Source: CAWBJO01 sp963789175
GTDB taxonomy: Bacteria; Pseudomonadota; Alphaproteobacteria; Rhizobiales; Aestuariivirgaceae
Reading direction: 5' to 3'
Length of the DNA: 64,000 nucleotides
Assembly: GCA_963789175.1 (NCBI GenBank)
Contig: CAWBJO010000002.1
Location: 62,001-126,000 of the forward strand
Shown here: positions 8,523-16,721 of the stretch, one piece after another
How the letters are laid out: every line of letters starts with the position of its first letter
How positions within the stretch are numbered: the first letter of the stretch is position 1
Position numbers and translations under genes: made by a program
Notes under the pieces: generated by a model
Told to the model about the DNA's origin: nothing
Databases searched by the model: none
The model's input: the letters and a program-made list of their open reading frames with translations, nothing else

Positions 8523-9482
8523 ATGCGCCGCCAGCTTCCACCATTTCATGCAGTTCGTGCTTTCGAAGCCTCGGCCCGTCACCTTAGCTTCAAGAAGGCC
8601 GCGCAAGAGTTGTGTCTCACACAGTCTGCGATCAGCCATCAAATCAAGACGCTTGAAGAATACCTTGGTGTGCAGCTGTTCTATCGCAAGGGGAGAGGTA
8701 CTATTCTCACTCCCGATGGTTCAACTTACCTCAGTGGCATCACAGACATTCTGGATCGGATGGCAACTGAGACTGCCCGCATTTCCAAGCGCGGAATCGC
8801 AGGCTCCCTTTCTGTTCGAGCCGCCCCCGGCTTTGTACGCTGGCTGGTGCCGCGTCTGGCCGCATTCCAGACGACATATCCGGACATCGAATTGCACCTT
8901 TCTGCTTCGATGGAACTCGTAGACTTCGCCAGCGAAGGTGTGGACGTAAACATTCGATGGGGATTTGAATCCAAGCCAAATTTGGCTGCCACACCACTTA
9001 TGGCGTCGACACGGTATCCGGTTATCAGCCCAGATTTGCTGCGAAGAGGGCGTGCACTCGATAGGCCGGAAGATCTTCAGCACTATGCGTTACTTCATGA
9101 GGGCAACTGTCCTAATATTTCTACTCAATTTGAAAAGTGGTTCGACTTTGCTGGAGTGTCAGTGGAGAACGCCCGTCAGGGTTTGAGGTTGGCAAGCTAC
9201 GACCATGTGGTTCAGGCTGCTGTCGAAGGCCAGGGCGTTGCGATTGGATTTGACGCTATCGTGACAAGTGATGTCGAAGCGCAACGGCTGATCAGGCTTT
9301 TCAATATCGAGTTTCCCACGCGCATTCTTTACTCAATGGTAACGCCTCGATCGTGGGCGGAGCGCCCCCGCATTGCAGCTTTCCGGTCATGGTTGCTCAG
9401 AGAAACGGGTGCCTTGACCACCTCAGCCGATTTATTGCGCTTATGTGCTGACGAAGACATCTCTGTCCACGCGCATCCCTAA
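8523..9482 (+). CDS. LysR-family regulator, GcvA-like
   Basis: This 319-residue regulator starts MRRQLPPFHAVRAFEASARHL and continues with a winged helix-turn-helix (FKKAAQELCLTQSAISHQIKTLEEYLG, about residues 26-52). That is the pattern of GcvA-type LysR proteins. A type-2 periplasmic-fold effector domain follows from about residue 90. GTG 8505 is also in frame but only two bases from the AAGGAG, so ATG 8523 is preferred. No obvious target operon stays attached. It may once have controlled the decayed genes around it. The orphan binding protein at 10102-11706 faces it on the opposite strand. Confidence 0.87.
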   Translation: MRRQLPPFHAVRAFEASARHLSFKKAAQELCLTQSAISHQIKTLEEYLGVQLFYRKGRGTILTPDGSTYLSGITDILDRMATETARISKRGIAGSLSVRAAPGFVRWLVPRLAAFQTTYPDIELHLSASMELVDFASEGVDVNIRWGFESKPNLAATPLMASTRYPVISPDLLRRGRALDRPEDLQHYALLHEGNCPNISTQFEKWFDFAGVSVENARQGLRLASYDHVVQAAVEGQGVAIGFDAIVTSDVEAQRLIRLFNIEFPTRILYSMVTPRSWAERPRIAAFRSWLLRETGALTTSADLLRLCADEDISVHAHP

Positions 9483-10101
9483 GAAGCCTGAGGCGTATCC
9501 CGCGACGGATGGGACGCCATGAACCGACGCTCAAGCTCCCGGGGCCGAAAAATGATCTCTATCGGCTTCACGAAGCTGGACCATGAAATGCCCAGGATGA
9601 TCGTGTTGAACGTCACTGATCGAAGGCTGTCGGCGTGATTTTCAACGAATATCGCGAGAGTCTACGACGTTGACATCGTAGGGGCACTGGTCGATCCCAG
9701 TACTGCGCCCCCATCCAGTTTGCTGCGCCGTCGCTCAATGTGGAACGACCTTCAAATTTGGAAGACTTTGCGGGATCTCGCGGCCTTCTAAAAGTGGAGG
9801 ATGTGAGACGCCACAGTCTCAATGATTCTCTGCTGAAACAGGGTTTGTCTCTGGAGGCGAGTATTCGCGTCCAAGACTTTGCTCATGGCGCCTGCGAGAT
9901 TGTCAAATTCCGACTTGGTGAAGAAACAGAGGAAAGTAGCTGTCTAGCACCTCCAAAAAAAATGGCGAGCCGAACAAGCGCTTTCACGCCTGTTCGGCCC
10001 TGTCACAGCACGTTACAGGAGTGTGCTATGCCATTGGAGAATCAGCATGGGACCTAAGTCCAGGTCTACGAACAACCTTCTTAGAGGACCTTCGACTGCG
10101 C
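9483..10101. other. Gene-free region between LysR and orphan binding protein
   Basis: It contains repeat R2 (9581-9718) and, about 9797-9884, decayed similarity to the segment after R1. A weak hairpin (GGCGT/ACGCC, about 9491-9517) follows the LysR stop without a T-run. Frames in this stretch show no family features. Confidence 0.5.
9581..9718 (+). repeat. Dispersed repeat R2 with degenerate tRNA 3' half
   Basis: This copy carries the left block (ATGCCCAGGATGATCGTG), then GTCTACGACGTTGACATCG. Within 9662-9713 it has an anticodon arm around TTGACAT, a T-stem pair ACTGG/CCAGT around TCGATC, and a CCCCCA end. It lacks the GTCGTC inverted repeat found after R1 and R3. Confidence 0.75.
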
Positions 10102-11706
10102 TTAAGCAAACCACCACCGCTCTGCAATTTTCAGACCGTCGGCTTCCCAGTTAACTGCGATATCGCCGTGCGCCAGCTCCTTCGAATGAGCTTCAACGAT
10201 ATTGTTGAATACGATGACAATGGTGCCGCAATCATCGTGAATGAGCTGCTGCATTTCGGCATACATGGCCGCTCGCTGCGTGTCATCGGTAATACCCCGC
10301 GCGGCCACCATCAACTCGTTGAATCGCGCGTTGTTCCAGTGGGACTCGTTCCAAGCGGCGCCTGCGGCATAGACCGTGCTCACCATCCAGTCGACAGTTG
10401 GACGGCCACTCCAGTAGCCCGCGCAGAATGGCTTCTTAAGCCACACATTGTCCCAGTAGCCGTCATCAGACTCGCGCACGACGTTGATATCGATTCCGGA
10501 CGCTTTGGCGCTTTCCTGATAGAGGACCGCCGCATCCACAGCTCCGTTGAAGGCTGCGTCGGCGACTGACAAATCGACTTTGAGCGTCTGCAATCCGGCT
10601 TTTTGCAGATGAAACTTGGCCTTCTCGGGGTCGTAGACATGCTTAGGCTCCGGGTCGATGGCGTACTTGACGCTCAGCGGAATCGGGTTGTCATTGCCCG
10701 GAGCTGCGTGGCCGAGAAACACCTTCTTTGCGATTTCCTCGCGGTTGATCGCCCACTTGAGCGCCAGCCGTACGTCGACATTGTCGAATGGAGCCACGTC
10801 GATCATCATCGGGAATACATAATGTCCGTATCCGGTGACCTCGACGATCGTCACGTTGGGATTGCTTCCGAGCTGGGTGAGAGTCTTCAGATCCGGACGG
10901 CCGATCCAATGCACCTCGCCAGTGGTGAGAGCATTCGAGCGGGCGGCGACGTCCGCGATCGTTAAAAATTCGACCTCGTCGAAGTAAGGCATTCCCTCCT
11001 TATGGTAGTTCGGATTGCGCTTTAGTTTGGCGCGCACACCCGGTTCCCAAGCCTCGAAGATGAATGGACCGGTACGCACACCGGACTTCCAGTCGGCGCT
11101 ACCGTCTTCGTTCGCCGGCATGATCGGGATGTGGTAGTCGCTCGCAATGTACGGGAAATCGGCATTGGCGCCAGATAGCGAGAATACGACGGTCTCCTTG
11201 CCATCCGCCTTGATGTCGGTAATGGGCTCCAACAGTGACTTTGCGGCGGATTTCGAGTCCGGCCCCATATGGTGCCGAAACGAGGCAACGATGTCATTGG
11301 CGGTCACGTCCCTGCCGTCATGGAAAGTGAGGCCATTGCGTAGCTTGAATATCCAACTTTTCGCACCGTCGGACGCCTCGAAGCTTTCAGCGACGTCGCC
11401 TACGATGTTGCCCTTGGCATCTACTTCCGTGAGGCTGTTCGACATCGAGCCCCAGAATGGTACTTGGGTTCCTGTATCGAGGTAGTTGCCCGGCTCGAGC
11501 GAGTCACTGGTGGCTCCGTGCGCCAAGCCGAATTTGGCGTAGCCACCCTTTTTGGGTTGGGCGCGTGCGGTCCTGGTAAACAACGCATTTGCCGCAGGCA
11601 GGCTCAGTCCGGTTGCCAATGCGAGTTGCACGAAATCGCGACGGGAAACTTTGCCACGGGCAACGAGCCTCGTGGCCAAGTTGAGCTTGTGGTTCAATTC
11701 AGACAT
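10102..11706 (-). CDS. Orphan ABC substrate-binding protein, family 5 (peptide/opine type)
   Basis: This 534-residue exported binding protein starts MSELNHKLNLATRLVARGKVS after AAGGAG. A Tat-type signal (SRRDFVQLALATGLSLPAANA, about residues 20-40) is followed by a DppA/OppA-like body (SLTEVDAKGNIVGDVAESFEASDGAKSWIFKLRNGLTFHDG; KWAINREEIAKKVFLGHAAPGNDNP). Family 5 proteins bind peptides, opines, nickel complexes or glycosides. No permease or ATPase of the DppBCDF type is nearby, so it is a stray gene. It sits between repeats R2 and R3, consistent with a rearranged segment. Confidence 0.87.
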   Translation of the reverse strand: MSELNHKLNLATRLVARGKVSRRDFVQLALATGLSLPAANALFTRTARAQPKKGGYAKFGLAHGATSDSLEPGNYLDTGTQVPFWGSMSNSLTEVDAKGNIVGDVAESFEASDGAKSWIFKLRNGLTFHDGRDVTANDIVASFRHHMGPDSKSAAKSLLEPITDIKADGKETVVFSLSGANADFPYIASDYHIPIMPANEDGSADWKSGVRTGPFIFEAWEPGVRAKLKRNPNYHKEGMPYFDEVEFLTIADVAARSNALTTGEVHWIGRPDLKTLTQLGSNPNVTIVEVTGYGHYVFPMMIDVAPFDNVDVRLALKWAINREEIAKKVFLGHAAPGNDNPIPLSVKYAIDPEPKHVYDPEKAKFHLQKAGLQTLKVDLSVADAAFNGAVDAAVLYQESAKASGIDINVVRESDDGYWDNVWLKKPFCAGYWSGRPTVDWMVSTVYAAGAAWNESHWNNARFNELMVAARGITDDTQRAAMYAEMQQLIHDDCGTIVIVFNNIVEAHSKELAHGDIAVNWEADGLKIAERWWFA

Positions 11707-11900
11707 GACGGTATGCTCCTTCTTACCTGTATGGGGCAGTATGCAGAGGAGTCGGAGTGCCACCCTGCATCACCGGCGGCGGCGGTTCAGCGGCATCCTC
11801 TTTTTTCCCAGCGTCTCATGCTGGAGTGTGGAGGTCAACGGCTCGACCGCGCCACCTGGCTGGAGGCAGAAAGGGGAGGGGAGCACGGGTCATTCTCGAC

Positions 11901-12074
11901 CCACAAAATGCCCAAGAATGATCGTGTTTGAACGTTGGCGAACGCGCATGCGATCGGGTTGATTTTCAACAACTATCGCGAGAGTCTACGACGTTGACAT
12001 TGTGGGGTCTTTGGTTCGATTCTAGTATCGCCCACCATCCAGTTCCTAGTCGTCCGAGACAACCTAGACGACCG
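11901..12074 (+). repeat. Dispersed repeat R3 with degenerate tRNA 3' half
   Basis: This is the most complete copy. It has the left block (AAAATGCCCAAGAATGATCG), the exact run GCGAGAGTCTACGACGTTGACAT, a tRNA-like T-arm and acceptor end, and then the GTCGTC/GACGAC inverted repeat (12049-12054, 12067-12072) shared with R1. It abuts GMC remnant copy 2. Confidence 0.78.
11986..12037 (+). pseudogene. Degenerate tRNA-Val(GAC) 3' half
   Basis: Order and spacing follow a tRNA from the anticodon arm on: CTACG (+ACG), loop TTGACAT with anticodon GAC at 11996-11998, variable region GGTC, T-loop TTCGATT, T-stem strand CTAGT, seven-base acceptor strand ATCGCCC, then A and CCA (ends 12037). The 5' half (D-arm and GGGCGAT acceptor) is absent. 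A three-base ACG insertion in the anticodon stem is shared by all three copies. It is not a working tRNA. R2 supplies the better T-stem (ACTGG/CCAGT). Confidence 0.55.
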
Positions 12075-12078
12075 GGGG

Positions 12079-12256
12079 TCCAGATCTGAAGGTGCAGGGA
12101 CTTGGCGCGCTGCGGGTTTTTGTGATGCGTCTGTCATGCCGACTATCGTGAGCGGCAATACCAACGTGGCCACGATAGTGATCGCCGAGAAAGACGCTGA
12201 TTTGATTCGTGCAGCCAACTAGGTCCGGGCAGTCTAGTCAACCTAGCCAGCGTTGC
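12079..12256 (+). pseudogene. GMC oxidoreductase C-terminal remnant, copy 2
   Basis: This is a near-copy of 7873-8048. Two extra T bases break the frame before the VMPTIVSGNTN signature, which is still readable, and the stop at 12220-12222 matches copy 1. Homology continues some 30 bases past the stop in both copies, so DNA rather than a gene end was duplicated. Confidence 0.82.
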
Positions 12257-12379
12257 CACGCTACGGCGATAGAATGACAGTCCTCACCAGGCTCCACGAT
12301 GCCTCGATCTTTCCGGATTTACTTCGACTGCGCTCTAAGGGTCAAATCACTCGAGTGCGTTTAACCGGGAACGACCGTT

Positions 12380-12823
12380 ATGAGAATTTTACCGTTCTAC
12401 ATGCTCACGCTTGTCGCTGGCATTAGCTTGACTGTTCAACAGGTCCTAAACGCAAATCTCAGAGGTCAAATCGGATCGCCCTGGTGGGCTGGCGTGACGA
12501 GCTACGTCGTGGGAACGCTTGTGATGCTCGCAATAGCAATCCCGGTGGATGGTGTTCGCGGGCTCGGATCGATGATCGGCCGTATCGTAGGCTTCACGTG
12601 GATCGGCGGCGCACTGGGTGCTTTTTTCATTGCGACCGCGATCTTGATGGTACCCCGGCTCGGAGCCACGACCACACTGGGTTTTGTCATCGTAGGTCAA
12701 CTAGTGGCGGCCGCAGCCATAGATCATTTCGGGCTATTGGGGATTGCTCAAAGTTCGCTCACCCCACTCCGAATTGCCGGCATCGCCATGCTGGTTGGAG
12801 GCATGGTGCTGGTCCGGACTTAA
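12380..12823 (+). CDS. DMT-superfamily small membrane protein (YdcZ/DUF606 type)
   Basis: This 147-residue protein has about five hydrophobic segments and the family N-terminus with a conserved small-residue helix and asparagine (QQVLNANLRGQIGSPWWAGVTSYVVGT). That matches single-domain YdcZ/DUF606 half-transporters. Such proteins are inner-membrane and often encoded in pairs; only one is seen here. The substrate is unknown. A weak purine stretch lies before the ATG. It is the first intact gene after the decayed repeat zone. Confidence 0.8.
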   Translation: MRILPFYMLTLVAGISLTVQQVLNANLRGQIGSPWWAGVTSYVVGTLVMLAIAIPVDGVRGLGSMIGRIVGFTWIGGALGAFFIATAILMVPRLGATTTLGFVIVGQLVAAAAIDHFGLLGIAQSSLTPLRIAGIAMLVGGMVLVRT

Positions 12824-12875
12824 CCGCGAGCATGAAGAGGTTTTCTCAGATGATGCCCTGGCTTAGGTCTGGGTT

Positions 12876-13250
12876 CTAGGCAGCATCCTGGATGTCGAAG
12901 CGAGCCACCTTGCCGTCTCGAAAGCGAAAGACGTGCTCGACAGTTTTGTCCATCAATCCATGTGACTGTCCCTGCAGCGGCTTGCCGTCGAGATCGCGGA
13001 CCGACAGCCGAACTTCTGCGATGACCGTGCCAGCCGCTGTCAGACGAAACCCCACAGGCTCGACGTGCGAATCGACCATAGTCCACTGGCGTGACCAGTA
13101 CTCGCGTATGGCATCGTGGCCATAGACGTGGCCACCCTCCATCCCGTTGGCCCAAACGACATCGTCAGTGAGATCGTTCAGCACGCGGTCTATGTTCCTC
13201 GCATTAAAACCATCGTAAATTCGCTTGAGGGTTTTGATATCCTCGTTCAT
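12876..13250 (-). CDS. SnoaL-like/NTF2-fold protein
   Basis: This 124-residue single-domain protein starts MNEDIKTLKRIYDGFNARNIDRVLNDLTDDVVWANGMEGGHVYGHDAIREYW. This is the standard opening of SnoaL/ketosteroid-isomerase-like proteins: helix, then a strand bearing the DDVVW motif. The C-terminal part HVFRFRDGKVARFDIQD closes the cone-shaped fold. Family members are isomerases, hydratases or ligand-binding proteins, so the reaction cannot be assigned. It is convergent with the membrane protein gene and divergent from the methyltransferase. Confidence 0.82.
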   Translation of the reverse strand: MNEDIKTLKRIYDGFNARNIDRVLNDLTDDVVWANGMEGGHVYGHDAIREYWSRQWTMVDSHVEPVGFRLTAAGTVIAEVRLSVRDLDGKPLQGQSHGLMDKTVEHVFRFRDGKVARFDIQDAA

Positions 13251-13415
13251 ACAGAGTCTCCTTACATCGCGCGGGTGGCTTTAGAGCTCTTGCTCAACAT
13301 TGTACCGGCGAGAAATGCGCTCGACATCGGATTGACTCGCAAACCGACCGATCTTGAGGCAGACTGTTTCCACGCCTACCAATGAATTGCTATCTGCAAA
13401 TACAAGTGCACCTGA

Positions 13416-14117
13416 ATGGCCCATGTTCCTGCATCTCAAGCACTCTTCACTGATGAATGGCAAGTCTATCGAAAGATGGTCGACAACGACTATTTGTTTC
13501 ACAAGGGCGCGTATTCCTGCTTGGGGAAATTTCTAACGGAAGCAATTGGTCGGCCATTTGATTTCTTGGACCTGGCATGTGGCGATGCCAGCATGACCGC
13601 TCAAGCTCTGCTCGATACCCAAGTTGTCAGTTATGAGGGCGTCGATATTTCCAGCCAAGCACTCGACATCGCTCGTGAGACGCTCACCAAGTTGAATTGC
13701 TCAGTCGAGCTGCGACGAGCGGATTTCGTGGACTTCGTCCACACAAGAAAGGCACCTGTCGACATTGTTTGGATCGGTTTGTCTCTGCACCACCTCCACC
13801 GTGATGGAAAGATGGCGGTAGTTCAGGCTATCCGGCATTTGATGGGAACCAAGGGATGCCTTCTCATCTACGAGAATACAAGCCCCGATGGCGAAAGCAG
13901 AGTTGCTTGGCTCAGACGCTGGGATGAGCAAAGGCTTCTATGGACGGCTTACACGCCGGCCGAATGGGAATATGTCACCGCACATGTACATCAGGCAGAT
14001 TTCCCGGAAACTGTCTCCGATTGGAAGGCTCTCGGCCGGGAGGCGGGGTTTGGAACCGTAACGCAATTATTCGCGTCTCCGACGGACCTCTTTCGCCTTT
14101 ACGCCTTCATCCCCTAG
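13416..14117 (+). CDS. Class I SAM-dependent methyltransferase
   Basis: This 233-residue protein has motif I as FDFLDLACGDASMTAQALL (about residues 48-66), an acidic post-I strand (YEGVDIS) and motif IV VDIVWIGLSLHHL. Together these define a Rossmann SAM-binding fold. The LHHLHRDGK region resembles UbiE/ArsM-type small-molecule methyltransferases. A C-terminal tail with several Trp residues may form the acceptor pocket. The acceptor is unknown. It is a single gene, divergent from the SnoaL-like gene across 165 bases. Confidence 0.83.
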   Translation: MAHVPASQALFTDEWQVYRKMVDNDYLFHKGAYSCLGKFLTEAIGRPFDFLDLACGDASMTAQALLDTQVVSYEGVDISSQALDIARETLTKLNCSVELRRADFVDFVHTRKAPVDIVWIGLSLHHLHRDGKMAVVQAIRHLMGTKGCLLIYENTSPDGESRVAWLRRWDEQRLLWTAYTPAEWEYVTAHVHQADFPETVSDWKALGREAGFGTVTQLFASPTDLFRLYAFIP

Positions 14118-14275
14118 TCCGTCAGATCAAGCGCAGAGAGCCGAGGCGACGCGCACTCCTTAAAGTGGCCCATCTGCCTACAGGGCTCGATCAGCGACAC
14201 GCGCTGTCTCGATCCGGCGTATCCACCCGCTCTTAGAGGATGTAACGGCAGCCGCTCGCTTTTGACCAATCAGGG

Positions 14276-15142
14276 CTAAACGAGCAACGTAGCGACCCCC
14301 CAGAAGATAAGCGCGACGCCCAGAGCGCGCCCCGCCCATTCGCCGCCTGGCGCGACCTTCTCGACCAGCACGATGATTGCAAGCCCGGCGATCCAGATCA
14401 GATTCATCACCCCGCCGACGAACAAGAGCGCCATCAGAACCCAGCAGCAACTCACACAATAGGCGCCGTGCAAGACGCCGAGCCGCAGCGCGCCTGAGGG
14501 GCCCGGCCTCCAATGCCGTGCGAGGAAGCCCGAAGGCGCGCGGCAGTGGGCGAGACATAGATGTTTGATCGGCGACAATTGATAGAGGCCGGCAGCGACG
14601 AGGACTCCGGCCGACAGCCAACGACTCTCCGACCCAATCATCATCGGCGAAAGAAGGCCCGTGCGCTCAAGCAACCCGTGCAATCCGGCAGCGGCGATGG
14701 AGAAACCGAACCAAACCAGCAGGTAGCCAGCTGCGAATGCGCCCGTTGGCGCAACCTTCTGTCCGAGTTGATTTTGCGCCACGGCGTGGCGATGGACCCG
14801 CGCGTAAAGCAGGATCGTGGGAGCGGCGCTCGGCGACATCATCGCGATCATCATCACCCACCACATCGCGATCACGAGCGCCCATTTGGAGACGGCCCAA
14901 GAACCCTGCGCCATTGGCTCCATGGCCATGCCGGGCAGGGACATGTCGGACATATCCATAGGTGCGGCTAGGGAGCGCAGGTGCGGAAACAGCGAAGCGC
15001 TCGTCATCTCCCATACGCTCATGCCTAGGCCAGCGCCGGTCGCAACATAGACCCAGGCCATAACGCAGAGCGTGGCCAAGCCACCGAGCGTGATCCAACG
15101 ATCGCGCCTGAGCAGGCGTTCCACGGCGCCCGCCTCGCTCAC
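14276..15142 (-). CDS. DUF2182 integral membrane protein (predicted metal-binding)
   Basis: This 288-residue protein has around seven hydrophobic segments. The family core is the helix WALVIAMWWVMMIAMMSPSAAPTILLYARVHRH, where the MWWxMMxAMMxPS pattern is diagnostic. A second Met/Cys-rich helix (GVLHGAYCVSCCWVLMALLFVGGVMNL) could hold a soft metal. DUF2182 proteins nearly always travel with DUF1326 proteins, as here, with the partner 5 bases upstream in the same operon. Suggested roles involve metal handling, but no reaction is established. Confidence 0.85.
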   Translation of the reverse strand: MSEAGAVERLLRRDRWITLGGLATLCVMAWVYVATGAGLGMSVWEMTSASLFPHLRSLAAPMDMSDMSLPGMAMEPMAQGSWAVSKWALVIAMWWVMMIAMMSPSAAPTILLYARVHRHAVAQNQLGQKVAPTGAFAAGYLLVWFGFSIAAAGLHGLLERTGLLSPMMIGSESRWLSAGVLVAAGLYQLSPIKHLCLAHCRAPSGFLARHWRPGPSGALRLGVLHGAYCVSCCWVLMALLFVGGVMNLIWIAGLAIIVLVEKVAPGGEWAGRALGVALIFWGVATLLV

Positions 15143-15147
15143 GCGCG

Positions 15148-15780
15148 CTAGGTCCGCACCACGCCGCTACCATTGAGGTGTAGACGCGCGAACTGGCCAT
15201 ATTTCTCGGAGATTTCGACCTGGACCGGTCCCTTGGTCCTGCTCGACGCGCTGCCGATCTCGGCGAGTGTGAATTCGAAGCCCTCGGGAATAACGATCTG
15301 GGCGCGCGATGGCTGGCCAGTCACTTTGTTGCGGATGGGCTCGCCTGTCATCTCTATGTAGTCTTTGATGAAGAGGCGTCCCTTGCGTTCGTCGACATCG
15401 ACGACAAAGTCAATCCCAGTGAACACCGGGTCGTGCATCTTGGTCACGGTCGAAAAGTATACAGCGAACATCGTCGCGAACGGCTCGGTGTCCTGCCCGG
15501 TCATGATCCGTAACAGCGCCGCACGCTGCTCGTCGGTTGCGCGCTCATCAACGAAGGCGATGGCCTCACCATTGCCCTCGTGAACCGCGCCCGGCCACTT
15601 AAAGATAGCGGCGATACGGAGCCCGTCCAGTTTGACGTCGCTGTGGTGGCCCTCGTCGATTTGAATGCCTGCGACGGCGTGGCAATGGCCCTTGTCAGGT
15701 AGTGCGTTGAACTGGCAGTTGCAGCCGTATTCACAAGTGCAATTGACCAGTTCGCGTCCTTTGATTTCCCATGTCGCCAT
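15148..15780 (-). CDS. DUF1326 cysteine-rich protein
   Basis: This 210-residue protein begins MATWEIKGRELVNCTCEYGC. The cysteine cluster C14, C16, C20, C22 plus H32, C33 and H34 (GHCHAVAGIQIDEG) is the DUF1326 hallmark and looks metal-binding. A beta-rich body follows (HSDVKLDGLRIAAIFKWPGAVHEGNG). There is no signal peptide, so it is cytoplasmic. It is co-transcribed with the DUF2182 membrane protein, separated by only 5 bases. A cytoplasmic metal-binding partner for the membrane protein is a fair guess; no function is proven for the family. Confidence 0.85.
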   Translation of the reverse strand: MATWEIKGRELVNCTCEYGCNCQFNALPDKGHCHAVAGIQIDEGHHSDVKLDGLRIAAIFKWPGAVHEGNGEAIAFVDERATDEQRAALLRIMTGQDTEPFATMFAVYFSTVTKMHDPVFTGIDFVVDVDERKGRLFIKDYIEMTGEPIRNKVTGQPSRAQIVIPEGFEFTLAEIGSASSRTKGPVQVEISEKYGQFARLHLNGSGVVRT

Positions 15781-16205
15781 GGATCCGTCCTCCGAACTTC
15801 AAGCCAGCATAGCATTCTGCGCCGCGTCCAACCAGCGGCAACGAGCGCTAGACGAGGCTCGGCAATCTCTAACAGCTGCCGGACTTGCCAGAATCTATTC
15901 GATCCATGGTTCAACTTCGCCGTCAGCGCTAAAGGCTTGAGTCTGTATTGTTTCCCTATCGTCGGGTAGAGCACGGATGATATCTGCGACCTTGGACTGA
16001 AGCCTCCACAGTGTGGAAGTGAATGAACATTGATTCATACAAGAATAACTAAAGCAGCCTGCTATTGTCCACCGAGCTGCTGTCGCGCAGGATTGGAAGT
16101 GCGGCAATAGCGGCATGGAAGGAAGAGCCTGCTAGAGGGTCTTCGGGCAAGGAGTGCGCATCCCGTCCGGAAAAGAGAAGCTAGCGCCGAAGAATGGAGA
16201 ACTAA
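15781..16205. other. Intergenic region, divergent promoters
   Basis: 425 bases between the divergent DUF1326 and RidA genes. No gene recognised. A GGAGA lies just before the RidA start. No clear operator seen. Confidence 0.4.
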
Positions 16206-16712
16206 ATGAGCATCCAGAAGAAGCTTAAATCAATGGGAATTGCACTGCCCGAACTAGGTTCATGGAATTCCGACCATGGAACGGATCAGAAATACTACGG
16301 CCAACAATATGGCAAGATGAAACCGTTCCATCGCCTGGGCAACCTACTGATCTTGTCGGGACATGTGCCCGACCTTCCAGACGGGAAGGTGATGTTTCCT
16401 GGTCGCGTCGGTGCGGAAGTGAGTGTTGATCAAGCCTACCAGGCGGCACGGCAAACGGGCATCAATTGTCTCGCAGGCATTGTGCAAGCCATTGGCGATC
16501 TCGAACATGTGGTCGCGTTGGTACGGACGCTCAATTTTGTGGTCACAGCTCCCGGCTTCACGGATCCAAATCTTGTTTCGAGCGGACTCACGGACCTTTT
16601 CGCCGAAGTGTTTGGTCCGAAGGTTGGCATCGGCTGCCGCGCCACGATCGGCGTTATGTCGCTGGCAAATAATCACTGCTTCGAGACCTGGATGGATCTT
16701 GAGGTTCGGTGA
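16206..16712 (+). CDS. RidA (YjgF/UK114) family protein
   Basis: This 168-residue protein has the larger-RidA layout: an N-terminal extension, then FHRLGNLLILSGHVPDLPDGKVMFPGRVGAEVSVDQAYQAARQTGINCL. It ends with FGPKVGIGCRATIGVMSLANNHCFETWMDLEV, where the RxxIGV position carries the conserved arginine (CRATIGV) that binds imine carboxyl groups in RidA. True RidA deaminates reactive enamines/imines; this subgroup has unknown substrates. A broken AraC gene follows 9 bases later. Confidence 0.85.
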   Translation: MSIQKKLKSMGIALPELGSWNSDHGTDQKYYGQQYGKMKPFHRLGNLLILSGHVPDLPDGKVMFPGRVGAEVSVDQAYQAARQTGINCLAGIVQAIGDLEHVVALVRTLNFVVTAPGFTDPNLVSSGLTDLFAEVFGPKVGIGCRATIGVMSLANNHCFETWMDLEVR

Positions 16713-16721
16713 TTTATTGCA

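Larger units (their letters stand above)
11707..12379. other. Repeat-bearing region before DMT-type gene
   Basis: It contains repeat R3 (11901-12074) joined directly to GMC remnant copy 2 (12079-12256). The remainder shows no gene; the promoter for the minus-strand binding protein should lie within 11707-11900. Confidence 0.45.

Noticed and set aside
9740..10057. Small plus-strand frame after repeat R2
   Set aside because: No family features, and the stretch resembles decayed sequence after R1 rather than a gene.
11986..12037. A functional tRNA gene
   Set aside because: The D-arm and 5' acceptor half are missing and the anticodon stem has an insertion, so it is reported only as a remnant.
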